Notes under the pieces: generated by a model
Seen by the model: the letters and a program-made list of their open reading frames with translations, nothing else
What the model was told of the DNA's origin: nothing
Database searches by the model: none
Position numbers and translations under genes: made by a program
Shown here: positions 11,858 to 22,849 of the stretch, in pieces
Layout: each line of letters begins with the position of its first letter
How positions within the stretch are numbered: position 1 is the stretch's first letter
Source: Macrotis lagotis
Taxonomy: Eukaryota > Chordata > Mammalia > Peramelemorphia > Peramelidae
Direction of reading: 5' to 3'
NCBI RefSeq assembly: GCF_037893015.1
Contig: NC_133658.1
Location: 148,399,160 to 148,463,159 of the forward strand
Length of the DNA stretch: 64,000 nucleotides

Positions 11858-12204
11858 GTAAGTATCTAATCTGTCTCCTGTGACCAGGTAGGTAGGTGGG
11901 CAGACTGTCCTTTACTCTGATCTTAACTTCTTGGCTCCTGGGGTTTCTCCTACTTCCACACACTTAAGGCATATAAAATGGGGTGTTTGGGAGAGAAGAT
12001 GAGGTATATCTCAAACACAGACTCAAGGACTGAAAAGTCAGCAGGCCAACTCTGCATTTGAGTAGTTATGTATGTAGAGAATGTTTAGTGTTAAGGTATA
12101 AAAAGACTGATGTCTTGATTTTTAAATTTTTTTTCATGTTCCATATAGGAATTCTCTAAATGTATCACTTCTGCAGGAGGTACAAACAGATAGTCCCCCC
12201 CGAA

Positions 12205-13690
12205 TTGATCTTTGTTTTTTAACATTTTTATCTAAAGTTTTGAGTTCCAAATCCTATACCTCCTCTCTCTCTTCTTCCCTGAGACAGTAAGCAATCAGAT
12301 AGAGGTTATACGTGTGCAATTATGTAAAACATTTCAAAAAATAATTTTGTACAAGAAGACTCAGATTAAAGAAAAAAAGTGGGTGGGGAGAAAAATGGCA
12401 TATTCAGTTTATATTCAGCTCCATCAGTTATGTCTCTGTCTGGAAATGGATAGCAGTTGTCTCATAAATCCTTCAGAATTGTCTTGGGTCATTGGGAGAA
12501 CAGCTAATTTATTCACAATTGATATCATAAAATATTACTTTTATTGTGTATAACATTCTCCTGATTCTGCTTACTTTACTTTGCATGAGATCATATAAGT
12601 CTTTCCAGGTTTTTCTAAAAGTGTGCTGCTTGTCATCTCTTGTAATACAAAAGTATTCTGTGATGATCATAGACTACAATTTGTCCAGCCATTTCCCAGT
12701 TGATGGGCATCCCCTCATTTTCCAATTTTTACCACTACAAAAACATTTCTATAAATATTTTTTGTACATCTAAGTAATTTTCCTTTATTAGCTTCCCCCT
12801 CCCCCCCTTTATCTCTTTGGGATACCTAGTGGTAGTATTGCTGAGTCAAAAGATATGCACAGATATGCCTTTTGGGTAAGGTTCCAAATTGCTCTCTAGA
12901 ATGGTTGAATCTCAACTCTACCAATAATGCATTAGTTCCCCAATTTTTCCACATCCCTTCCAGCATTTATTATTTTCCTTTTCTGTTATAGTAACCAACC
13001 TGCTAAGTATGAGGCAGCATCACAAACTCAAGAGGTTTCTGAGACAGACTCAGAGAATCAGCAAGAGGAGGTCCCTGAGCAAAGTGGCATGGATGACTCA
13101 AGACAGAACCTTGGAAATCACAGTCAAGAATCTTATAATTTTCTGGTCCCTAAAAGAAGGTAAAGTCCTTTTACTATGCCTTTCTTTGTAGAGTTTCTTA
13201 AGGTCAGCTATTTTGCATTTCTCTAATCAATAGTAATTTAGAGCATTTTTTAAATATAATTTTGATTCTTTTTCTCAAAACTGCCTGTTCATGTCCTTTG
13301 ACCATTTATCAGTTGGGAAATGACTTGTTTTTTTGACTTGGTTCTGGGCAATGAATTCTTTATTAGAGAAACTTGCTGTAAAAGATTTTCCCCTTAGATT
13401 TCTGCTTTCCTTCTAATTTTGACTGCATTAGATTTGTTTGTGCAAAAACTTCTTAATGTCGTCAAAATTATTCATTTTATTTCCTGGAATGCTTTCTGTC
13501 TCGTTTTGTCCCTTATCCACAGATCTATCAGGTGAAGTCCATTTTCCCCTAATTTGTTTATAATATTGCCTTTTGTGTCTAAATTTTATGCCTATTTTGA
13601 CCCTATTTTGGTATACATTGTGAGATATTGATCTACTCTTGGCTTCTGCCAGATTGCTTTTCATCCCCCCCCCCCCCAAATTTTTGTCAA
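12205..13690 (-). mobile_element. Antisense L1, interrupted by about 165 bp that includes a candidate exon
   Basis: Reverse-strand L1 copy (3'UTR and C-terminal ORF2). Landmarks are 'tttcccagttgatgggcatc' (12696), 'gggatacctagtggtagtat', 'gcatttctctaatcaatag' (13216) and 'ttgtgcaaaaacttcttaat'. Homology runs up to about 13030 and resumes at about 13195 almost where it stopped. The non-L1 block between holds most of the candidate exon at 12992-13159. The exon's acceptor and first 30-40 nt are still L1: taaccaacctgctaagtatg aligns to antisense L1 mostly through transitions. The copy is old and 5'-truncated. Confidence 0.75.
12992..13159 (+). CDS. Candidate exon of an unidentified gene, partly L1-derived (exon d)
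   Basis: 168-nt candidate exon. The acceptor is 'ccttttctgttatag' (ends 12991) and the donor 'gtaaag' starts at 13160. One nucleotide completes a Cys codon with exon c, then 55 codons are open and two nucleotides remain. It starts CNQPAKYEAASQTQEVSETD, passes through an acidic Glu/Gln stretch (ENQQEEVPEQSGMDD) and ends SYNFLVPKRR. The acceptor and roughly the first 13 codons align to antisense L1; the rest does not. If transcribed, the exon's 5' end was exonised from a LINE. I know no matching family. If the donor is not used, translation ends two codons later (TAA at 13161-13163). Confidence 0.5.
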
Positions 13691-14606
13691 ATAATGAATT
13701 CTTGGAGGACATCTTCTTAATGGAAGGGAATGACAGATCTGGCAAAGGAGACTAAGAAAGAAAGATGGAACTAAGAGTATAGCATGAGTGAAACCTAGGG
13801 AGGAGGAAGTAACTAGCAGGAAGGGGGAGGTTGAAAAAAAACTCTAAAGAAAAAACTTCTTCCCAAAGGACAAAACAAATGCTAATTTGAGGATTCTTTT
13901 TTTAGGTCAGTGACTTGGCCTTAGAGCAACTTTGAAAAACCTATTTTCTATATACTCTTGGTAAGTAGAATGTAACTGGCCCTTATGACAGTCTGTTTTT
14001 GACATATAGACCCCGGCATATTTAAGCTACAACCTCTTCAAGAGCAATCGCAACACAGATACATGGGGAAGAGGAAAGAAGCTTGTATATGTAATCTAGA
14101 AGTACTTGCCCTACACTGGGAAGATCAAAGCCAAAGTAATCAATATAAATATGGCCTCTACATTTGGCCCAAGTTTTTTGATCCAGACACAAATACATAT
14201 TTGAATATCTATTTTCCTGACCTACAAGTTTAATTATGCATAGAGTCTATTCTAAGACATGGCAAAGGTTGGCATTTGTCAGCAATAGTTTGCCTAGTTT
14301 TATAATATTTTAACAAAGGGACCCTCTAATAGCTCAATCTGGACCAGGCAGTTGGTCTTCAACTTGCTTCTTGGCTCTTCTTCTCTAGGACCAATGGACT
14401 ACTAAGAATAGCTTGTTCCTAAAGCTGTTCAAAAGTAGGGCTAGGTTCCCTCAAGATGTTTTCCCCTCCTTGGAGGTCTTAAAACAGGAGTTGGGTGACA
14501 GTTTGTTAGATATGTTAGAATAAGACTGCCATTTAAGGTATTGGTTAAAGTGGCTCTTGATTTTTTTTTTCCCCTGACTTTTACATTCTGTAATTTCATT
14601 TTCCAG
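13691..14606. other. Last intron of the unidentified gene, nothing firm
   Basis: Contains another acceptor-like site (ttttgacatatag, ends about 14008), but the frame carried from exon d stops there after five codons. A stretch at about 14445-14560 (ctccttggaggtcttaaaac) resembles an ancient tetrapod SINE. The call is uncertain. Confidence 0.3.
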
Positions 14607-15468
14607 GAGGCCGCTTTCACTTTTCATGCTGAAAACTCTTGCTGGTCATGTTGATGTCTTCAGGAGCAAGAAGAAAAGTCATCCAGGCTGGACTTTGTTC
14701 AGATTTCAAAAGAACTAACACCTTCAAATAAGATTGGGACTTAGCCTTGAGGGGTCTATGAAGAATGCTGATTCTGTTCCAGATATGATAGTAATCATAA
14801 CATTCACAGGTCAATGTGACTATAATTGCAGTCAAGAATTTAGTTGTCTTCTAGTTTTAACTCCTATATCAGGCAAATAACTTTGCTGGCAACATTCTGG
14901 GTCCCCTAGATAGATCCCATACATAAAATACAAAATCTATTCAACTGCTCCAGTGGGGAGATACTAAGTCAATTTAAAGTATTTTATCTGGATACCAGAG
15001 AGAGAGAGAGAGAGAGAGAGAGATGAAAGTATCCTAAAAGGAAGGGCTAAACCCAGAATAGCTTACAGCTGCAAGGAACTTCAGATTTAGGTCCCTAACT
15101 CGGGGGCCATATAGATTATCTGAGTAATTTTAGTGTATTGAAAAATTTGCCTGCATGTAGTTTTCTTTCTTGGGTGGTGGAGCAGGATAGTGGTAGGTAC
15201 TGGTGGTAGGTAAATATTCATACATAACCTTTGCTTTATAGAACAGGATTAATGTGCATTAGTTTTTCTGTTTTTTTAAACTATGAAGCTAATTATCTTA
15301 ATGATTTTAAGGAGTCTTTTTAATTTGGACATATTGTAATTCCTTGTATTTTAATCTACTTGCTGAATGGGAGTGGAGAAGCAAAGAACTCGGACCTTTA
15401 ACTGTCTATTTTTGTAAATTTGCTTTACAACTAACCTCTTAAATAAATAAATTTCAACTTGATAACCT
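14607..15468 (+). CDS. Candidate last exon and 3'UTR of the unidentified gene
   Basis: The acceptor 'taatttcattttccag' ends at 14606. One nucleotide completes the codon left by exon d, then 36 codons (start RPLSLFMLKTLAGHVDVF) run to TAA at 14716-14718. The rest would be 3'UTR, ending just after two overlapping AATAAA signals at 15442-15447 and 15446-15451. The coding part is less convincing than the earlier exons: it is basic and hydrophobic rather than acidic, and a neighbouring frame (AAFTFHAENSCWSC, then stop) is equally possible. The 3' end, unique sequence closing in a double poly(A) signal, is the stronger part. Confidence 0.4.
14998..15023. repeat. (AG)n microsatellite
   Basis: Thirteen AG units in a row, inside the candidate 3'UTR. 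Confidence 0.95.
15442..15451 (+). terminator. Double overlapping AATAAA poly(A) signal
   Basis: The sequence aataaataaa holds two AATAAA hexamers four bases apart. It lies at the end of a repeat-free stretch and fits cleavage near 15465-15475. Confidence 0.55.
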
Positions 15469-15475
15469 TAACTTG

Positions 15476-16250
15476 TCCATTCATTGCTGCCTGAGTCAGT
15501 ATGGGCTTTCTTACTTTTCTCCATATTAGATCAGGACAGTAAGCCTATTTAAGGTACTATCTATTGAAGTTCAAAGTCTTTATTGACTTTTAAAAATTTG
15601 TAAAAAAAAAAAAAAATGACTAACCTAAATGCCTATTGGGGCTCTTCTAGATCAGTGATTTTCAAAGGGTATTCCACAAACTTCCCCATCTCTAGTCCAG
15701 CCTACTCTGAACAACTTGATGTTGAGATGAAAGTTGCAGTTCTGTGAGGTGAAAAGTGACTTCTCCACTGAGACTTCAGTAGAAGTGAGATAATGAATGA
15801 TTGTATCATCATCAATCAACATCAAATAACTTGGGAATCCTAGGTAAGTCCTAACCTCTCTGGACTCAAACCACTAAGGTCCTTTCCAGATCTATGATCT
15901 TAGAATCCTTTCTTGTTGCCATCTTAGATGGGTATTGTGCTACATTTCTTATAACAAAGGAAACTGGCCCATGAGAAAAAATTCTGAACTCTGCTGTAGA
16001 CCCTACCAGGTTGTATACCACCCAGGTCAGATTGGATCAGGTCATCAAGCCCTACCCATGCTTCAGTAACAATTTCTATTCCCCATTTCCATGATATAAC
16101 TCACAGGGAGTCATATAGTTTTATGTGGAAGACTCCAGTATACAGAAATTTATCACTTTAGGACAACAATTATGATGAACTACTTCAATCCCTACTAAAT
16201 TAGTCTTTTTTTCAATTTCTACGCATGACTCCGACCTCTGTCTTCTGATC
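15476..16250. other. Intergenic, nothing clearly recognised
   Basis: A decayed MIR-type 3' signature (aaggtcctttccagatctat) lies at 15869-15888, and an A-run at 15602-15615. No gene evidence. Confidence 0.35.
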
Positions 16251-16254
16251 TTCC

Positions 16255-16440
16255 AGTGAACAAGCATATATTATGTGCCAGTCTAGAGATACAAAGGGAA
16301 AACTAACAAAAAACACCTCTCTGTCCTCAAAGAATTTATATTCTCTCATCTCATTGGGGAGATGGCATGCAAATAGTTACATAAAAGCAAGATTTATATA
16401 GGATAAATTTGGGATACTCTCCAAGAGAAAGCACTAAAAC
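16255..16440 (+). repeat. Ancient dispersed repeat ('tatgtgcca...' type)
   Basis: 'catatattatgtgccag', 'gatacaaagggaaaac' and 'ctcaaagaatttatattct' share order with copies at about 28580, 37640 and 43505. The family is known across mammals. I give no name. Confidence 0.5.
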
Positions 16441-16545
16441 TGGAAGGGATCTCAAGAGTCCATCTGGTTCTACCCTGCCATTTTACAAATGAGAAATCAG
16501 ACCTAGGGAAGTGAAGTGACTTCGTCTTGTATAGGCATACATGCA
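16430..16545 (-). repeat. MIR-like SINE, antisense
   Basis: 'ccattttacaaatgagaaat' and 'gaagtgaagtgacttcgtct'. A (C)15 homopolymer follows at about 16570-16584. Confidence 0.5.
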
Positions 16546-16945
16546 TCAGTGGGGGAAATCCATACCATCACCCCCCCCCCCCCATAATTACCAAGAATTA
16601 TTATGTCTCTCTTCTTTCTATTCCCTCATTCCATCCAGGGAAATAAAGTTTTTAAAAAGTGAAATGATCATGCCTATTGACTCTAGCTTTTAATCCACTG
16701 TGTAAGTTTCTTAAAATACTAATAGTATTAAAAATTTGCTTTTAAATTTATCTCAAAATAGGAAAGAAATTAAATGTTGCCCTTTTGCTATATAGAATGA
16801 CATTTATATTCTAATCTTATCTATGTCAGTCATGGAATATATAATATGACATGGAATACATGAAGCTTTTAAATGATAGCATAGTGATAGGGGTAATCAA
16901 AAAGAGTTTGGAGGTGACTGGTATCTGGTCTCAGAACAATGGTAA

Positions 16946-17127
16946 GAATTAATTTATTGGGGCAGCTAGGTGGCTTAGTGGATAAAGCACTGGCCCTGGA
17001 GTCAGGAGTACCAGGGTTCAAATCTGGTCTCAGACACTTAATAATTACCTAGCTGTGTGGCCTTGGGCAAGCCACTTAACCCCGTTTGCCTTACAAAAAC
17101 CTAAAAAAAAAAAAGGAATTAATTTAT
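16946..17127 (+). mobile_element. Marsupial tRNA-SINE with perfect 12-bp TSD
   Basis: SINE body 16958-17115: head 'ggggcagctaggtggcttag', B-box 'gggttcaaatctggtct' and tail 'ccttacaaaaacct' plus a 12-A run. The direct repeat gaattaatttat at 16946-16957 and 17116-17127 is its target-site duplication. Confidence 0.93.
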
Positions 17128-17275
17128 CTAAGCTAATCAAGGTTAAGGAAAGCATAGTCTCTTTAAAACCCTCCAAATGTTATTTTAGTCATTATATTAA
17201 ATTCTTTTTATCAGGTATACTAAAAACAGAGCAAAATAATTCAGTCTCTTCCCACAATGTCAGTTGATAAGTAAA

Positions 17276-17455
17276 TTTTTTTTAGGTTTGAACACTTTTA
17301 TTGCATGAAATTGAAGCTGTAGAGCTGTAGAATTAAAATTGTCAGCCACTATAACACTCTAGGAACCATCTGAAAGAAAAATCTCCCCTCCCCTAGTTTC
17401 TAGCCTTCAATTAGGCACTCTTCATGACTGGGTGTTCTTTGAAGGTCACCCATTC
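17276..17455 (-). pseudogene. Possible 3' end of a processed retrocopy
   Basis: On the minus strand a short open tail (EWVTFKEHPVMKSA, then stop) is followed by about 130 nt, an AATAAA (in 'gcaataaaagtg') and, about 15 nt later, eight A's. That order is the mark of a reverse-transcribed mRNA 3' end, here 5'-truncated at the junction with L1 sequence. The parent gene is not recognised. An 8-A run is weak evidence, and no TSD was found. Confidence 0.3.
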
Positions 17456-18234
17456 CTAATTTATTTCCTTTTTTTAAAAATCAGTTTTATTTTATTTTTA
17501 TATATTTTCTTTCTCCCTTTTTTCCTATTTTCACCCCTTTGAGAAAGCAATGAAAAATCTTTGTCATTCAAAATAAATTCCTGATTTGCCAAGTCCCAAA
17601 AAACAAGGAACAAGAAAGAGAAGATAATATTTGCACTCTGAGTTCATCATCTACCAGGATGTGACCAGCATATTTCATCATGAGTCCTTTGGAATTGTAG
17701 ATGGTCATTTTGTTGATCAGTAATTAAGTCTTTCAAAGTTGATTGTATGTGCAATATTGATGCTATTGTATAAATTATGCACCTGACTCTGCTCACTTGA
17801 TTTTGTAGCAGTTCATGTAAGTCTTCCCAGGCTTTTCTGAAGTCATCCTCTTCATCATTCTTTTTCAGCATATTTGTATACCATAACCTGTTCAACCATT
17901 TCCCAACTGAAGGTTACTCCCTCAGGTTTGAATTCTTTCCAATTCTACTTCCAGTTTCTTAGTTCCAGTTCTTTGCCATCACAAAAAAGAACTGCTAGAA
18001 ATATTTTTGTATATATTGATCCTCTTTCTTTGATCTTTTTGGGTTATATACCTAATAGAAATATTGCTGGATCAAAGGATATGCATAGTTTAATGGCTTT
18101 TTGGAAGTAGTTCCAAATAGTTTGTTGGACTACAATTCCAACAGAGAATCAGTTTATTTCTTCTACATTGCTTCCAGCATTTGTCGTTTTTCTTTAGTCA
18201 TTTTATACTTTCTCAGATGGAGTGATCTTTACCA
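17456..18234 (-). mobile_element. Antisense L1, 3'UTR and C-terminal ORF2
   Basis: The minus strand gives the late ORF2 region (an IYPKRSKKED-like stretch and VMAKNWN) antisense to 'gggttatatacctaatagaa' and 'gctggatcaaaggatatgca'. Plus-strand landmarks include 'ttcatcatgagtcctttgga' and 'catgtaagtcttcccaggct'. The frame is broken by stops. It abuts the 3' end of the HAL1 that follows. Confidence 0.7.
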
Positions 18235-19570
18235 CCAGAGAATGGTGGTAATTCACAGTTGATCATTGGACAATATTATTGTTTCTGTGTACAGTATTTT
18301 CCTGATTTTCCTGATTTTACTTTGCATCAGTACATGTAAGCCTTTTCAGGTTTTTCTGAGAGCATCCTGCTTGTCATGTCTTATAGCACAATAATATTCC
18401 ATCACAATTCTATATCACAGATTGTTCAGTCATTCCCCAATTGATAGGCATTCCCTCAATGTCTAATAACTTGCCACCACAAAAAGAGTTACTACAACTA
18501 TTTTTATATACATGGGTTCCTTCATCTTATTTCCTCCCATTCATCCTTTACTCCCATTTATCCTACTCTCTTCTTTCACTCTCTCCATCCTATTTTGCTT
18601 CTACCACCTCCTCTAATCTGTTCTCCCTTTTATCAGTCCTTCTCATAACCCCATAACTCCTACTTTCCTATAGAGTAAGATATATCTTATACCCCACTGA
18701 AGGTGTAAATTGTTCCTTCTTTGAGCCAATTCTGCTGAGAATAAGGTTCAAGGGCTCCCCACACCATATTTCTCATTTTCTCCTCTATTGTAAAATTTCT
18801 TTTTTGGTTCTTTTATGTGAAATAATTTACCCCATTTTATTTCTCCTTTCTCCCTTCTCCCAATTCCTCTCACCCCTTAATTTAATTTTAGATATCATTC
18901 TATTATATTCAATTCATACCTGTGTCTGCTATGTATTCCCCTTCTAACTTCCCTACTACTGATAGTTTCTTGGAGTTATAGTATCACCTTCCTATGTAAG
19001 AATCAAACAGTTTAACTTTATTGATTCCCTTATGATTTGTGTATCTTTTTATGTTTCTCTTGTACTTGAAGAACAAGTTTTCTGTTCATCTCTGGTCTTT
19101 TCAGGAAAATTTGAAAGTCCTCTATTTCACTGAATGTCCATATATTCTCCTGAAAGATTATACTCAATTTTGCTAGGTAGCTGATTCTAGGTAGTTGATT
19201 CTTGGTTGTAATCTAAGCTCCTTTGTTTTCTAGAATATCATGTTCTAAAACTTCCTATCCTTGAATGTAAGTTGCTAAGCCCTGTGAAATCCTGATTATT
19301 GCTCCTTGAAATTTGAATTGTTTTTTTTCTGACTGCTTGCAATATTTTCTCTTTGATATTATAGTTCTAGAATTTGGCTAAAATATTCTTTGGGGTTTTC
19401 ATGTTGGCATCTCTTTCAGGAAGTGATCAGTGAATTCTTCCAGTGCCTATGCTGCCTTCTGGTTCTAGGATAGCAAGGCAATTTTTCTTGATAATTTCTT
19501 AAAAGATTCTGTCATTATCATTATTATTATTGTTATTATCATTCTTGACCATGATTTTCAAGTTGTCCAA

Positions 19571-19715
19571 TAATTTTTTTTGCAAGGCAAATAGGGTTAA
19601 GTGGCTTGCCTAAGGTCACACAGCTAGGTAATTAGTATCTAAGGCCAGATTTGAACTCAGGCACTCCTGACTCCAGGGTCAGTACTCTATCCACTGTGCC
19701 ACCTAGCTGCCCCAT
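19571..19715 (-). repeat. Marsupial tRNA-SINE inside HAL1 copy A
   Basis: Reverse strand: 'tgcaaggcaaatagggttaa' to 'gtgccacctagctgcccc'. The flanks tccaataatt and tccaatcatt (about 19566 and 19717) are a slightly diverged TSD. Confidence 0.85.
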
Positions 19716-19866
19716 CCAATCATTCTTAAGTTATTTCACCTGATCTAATTTCTGGATCAGCTGCTTTTCCAATGAGGCATTTTATATTTTCTTCTATTTT
19801 TTTCATTCTTTTGATTTTATTTAACTGATTCTTAATATCTCATAGAATCAGTAGCTTCCATTTGGT

Positions 19867-20063
19867 TAATTCTTATTTATTTTTATTTTTATTATTGTTG
19901 TTGTTATTTAGTTTTTGCAAGGCAATGGGGTTAAGTGACTTACCCAAGATAACACAGCTAAGTCATTATTAAGTGTCTGAGGCTGGATTTGAACTCGGGT
20001 CATCCTGATTCCAGGGCTGGTGCTCTGTCTACTGTGCCACCTAGCTGCCCCTAATTCTTATTT
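19867..20063 (-). mobile_element. Marsupial tRNA-SINE inside HAL1 copy A, perfect 12-bp TSD
   Basis: Body 19879-20051, head at the right end (gccacctagctgcccc). Flanked by taattcttattt at 19867-19878 and 20052-20063. An A/T-rich stretch (19879-19905) is the tail. Confidence 0.92.
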
Positions 20064-20834
20064 TTAAAGAATTATTTTCTTCAGTTAACTTTTGTGCTTC
20101 CTTTTCCATCTGACAAATTCTACTTTTAAAGGAGTTGTTTTCTTTAGTGATATTCCCCCCATCTTTAACCAATTGTATTTTTTAATGAGTTTTTCTTCAG
20201 TCAATTTTTGTGCTTCCTTTTTGAGTCTATTGACTTTTTCCTTAATTATCTTGCATAACTCTTGTTTCTTTTCCCATTTTCCCATTTTCTTCTGCTTCTC
20301 TTACTTGATTTTTGAAATAATTTTGAACTCTTTCAGAGGACTTTTTGGTCTTGTGAACAATTCAAAATCCCTTTTTGGGGTTTTTCATGTAGCCATTTTG
20401 ATATGGTTGTCCTTTCCTGGGTTTGTGTTTTAATCTTCCCTGGTACCATAATATCTTTCAATGGTCAGGACTCTTTTTTTTGGTTTTTGCTCATTTTTAA
20501 AAGTTGAGCTCTCCTCCTGTGGTACAGGGGGCACTGTCGCAAGCTTCCTACTCTAGAGGCCTGGAGCCTGGACTCTGGCTTTCTGCACCAGGGTCTGCTG
20601 TACCACTAGTCTACTGAGCCACAGCTGTCAAGCTTTGGTTGCTAATCTAGAATGTGACTAAGAACTTCACTGGTTTGCCTGGACACTGACTGCACCGGAT
20701 GCTGTTCCCCTTTTGCCCAAGTGATTCTTTTTAGAGTTTTGATATATTATTATTTCCAGTAGAAACTGGGGAGAGCTTGGGCAATTTTCTGACTTTTCTC
20801 CACCATCTTGGCTCTACCCCTACCTATGATAACT

Positions 20835-22755
20835 TAGTAAAATGTAGTCTATTTATCTTTTTAAATTAAGGTTTTTTTTGCTTTTGCTTTGTCTGAGATC
20901 ATGCCTGCCATACCTCCCTGTTTTATTTTAGTTGAAACATTTTTATTTTATTTGTGTGTATTTTATTTTATTTTACTGTATGTATTTTAGTTGTGTGTAT
21001 CCTTCTGTTTCAAGTATATTTTTTATAAACAACATATTGTTGGATTCTGGTTTCTAATCCATTCTGCCATAATCTCCCCCCATATTATGGGTGCATTCAT
21101 TCCATTCACATTCACAGTTATGATTGCTATTTCCTTCTATCCTATTTTCTTATAGTTATCCTTTTCTTCCTCATTCCTTGCCCCCCTCTTTAAAAGTTTG
21201 TTATGCTTTTGAATAATGTCTCTCTTAGTCTAACCTCCCTCTTATTTCTCCTTTCCCCTTAACTCCTTTTGTATTTGTCTTTTGGAAAAGTTTATTCCAT
21301 ACCCACCTGAGTATGTATGTATTCTTCCTTTAACCAGTTTATGTAAAAGTGATATTCATGTGTTATCTGCTCCACTTTTTACTGCATTATTTTTATTGTA
21401 TAAAATCCTTTTTTGTATATATTGAAGATAATTTTTCCTAATCTTTTTCTTCCCCCCCCCAGTACATTCTACTTCATCACTCTTTCCATTCTTGTTTTGA
21501 GATCTTTCAGATAATAGAATCACACCGAGGCCCTTTATCTAATTATATACAAGGGATGATAGAGTTCTGAGGAGTCACATATTTCATTACCCTATATAAC
21601 AAGAATGTAAGAAGTTTGATTTTGTTTAGTCCTTTATGATTTCTTATTCATGTTTACCTTTGTAAGCTTCTCTTGAGTCCTGTGTTTGTATACCAAATTT
21701 TCTATTGATCTCTGATCTTTTCTTCACAAATACTTGAAAATCCTCAATTTCAAAGGACAATTGTATCCCTATAGGATTATACTTAATTTTACTGTGTTAT
21801 TTATTTTTGGGTGGTAAGCCTAGATCTCTTGCTTTTTGGAATATCATTTTTCAAGCTCTCTATTCTTTTAGTAATGCTAGATATTGTATAACCCAATTGT
21901 GGCTTCTCAGTACTTGAATTCTTTTGGAATACTTTCAGTCTATTTTTCCCTTGACTTAGATACTCTGAATTTTGGCAATAAATATTCTTGAGAATTTTCA
22001 TTTGGAATTTTTTTTAGCAGGTGACTGAATTCTTCTACTTTCTCATTTGGCTACTGGTTCTAAGATATCTTGTCAAGTTTTCTTTTATACGTTTTTTTGA
22101 AATATGACTTTTAGGCTCTTTTTGATTCTTGTTATTCTTATATTATCTTTTCTTCTTTTCGGGTCAATTATTATTTCTATGTGACTTCAATTTCTTTTTA
22201 GTCAATCTTTTGACTTTCTTTTATTTCTTGAGGATTCATGGAGTCATTAATTTCAATTTGGTCAATTATAATTTTAAAAGTTATTTTCTTCAGACAGTTT
22301 TATACTTCTTTTCCAATATGTTAATTTTCTTTTAAATCTTTTTCCCTTAGCTCTTGCTTCCTTGCCCATTCTTTCTTCTATTGCACTCTTTCATTTAAAA
22401 AAAAAGCATCTTTAGCTCTTTAACTCATGTAATGAATTCTTTTTGGACTTGTGTTCAAGCAACATTAATCTTTGAATTTTTACTGGTAGATTTTTTTTTT
22501 TGAGTCATCTTCTGTATTTTTTTGTCTTGAACTTCCCCGCCACCACAATAACTCTTTATGGTCAATTTTTTTATTTGTTTACTTGTTATTCTAGCCTACT
22601 TCTTGACTTACAATGTTCAGTTTACTGGGCTATGTGCACCTCTGGGTCAGGGCAAAGGGGATATCTTGTTTAAGTTTCTGTCCTCTTAGAGCCTTTCACT
22701 ACTTTAACTTCCCTGGTTGGGTACCTAGAGGCTGTCAGCGCTCCCAAAATGATAT
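20835..22755 (-). mobile_element. HAL1 (half-L1) copy B, antisense
   Basis: Second HAL1-like copy in the same orientation, directly beyond copy A. 'aacaacatattgttggattc', 'cattccattcacattcacag' and 'cagttatgattgctatttcc' belong to its 3' half. The ORF1 part lies at about 21700-22400, for example antisense to 'tctggttt' and 'ggctactggttctaagatat'. Stops are frequent. The 5' edge at about 22755 is a truncation, since no agagccaagatgg start is seen. Confidence 0.55.
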
Positions 22756-22849
22756 GATCCTAGGAGAATTGGAAAGAGGAAAGGGTTTGGAAGTAAAGAT
22801 AATGAGTCAAGTTTTAGACATTTGTCTGTAGAATATACAGCTTAAGATG

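Larger units (their letters stand above)
18235..20823 (-). mobile_element. HAL1 (half-L1) copy A, near full length, antisense
   Basis: Non-autonomous L1 relative with a 5'UTR and ORF1 but no ORF2. Read on the minus strand, it opens at about 20823 with 'agagccaagatggtggagaa', very close to a known L1 5' start. It continues with a coiled-coil ORF1 region (KIIKEKVNRLKKEAQKL within 20085-20285) and then ORF1 C-terminal sequence antisense to 'ttctggttctaggatagcaa' and 'tgatcagtgaattcttccag'. A pyrimidine-rich block (18510-18960) and an L1-type 3' end (to 18235) follow. No endonuclease or reverse-transcriptase region lies between. Two SINEs sit inside it. ORF1 has many stops, so it is dead. Confidence 0.65.

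Noticed and set aside
13980-14100. Alternative last exon after the acceptor-like 'gacatatag'
   Set aside because: The frame carried from the previous exon stops after five codons, and the site is weaker than the one at 14606.
20092-20433. Phe-rich plus-strand frame
   Set aside because: Antisense of the Lys-rich HAL1 ORF1.
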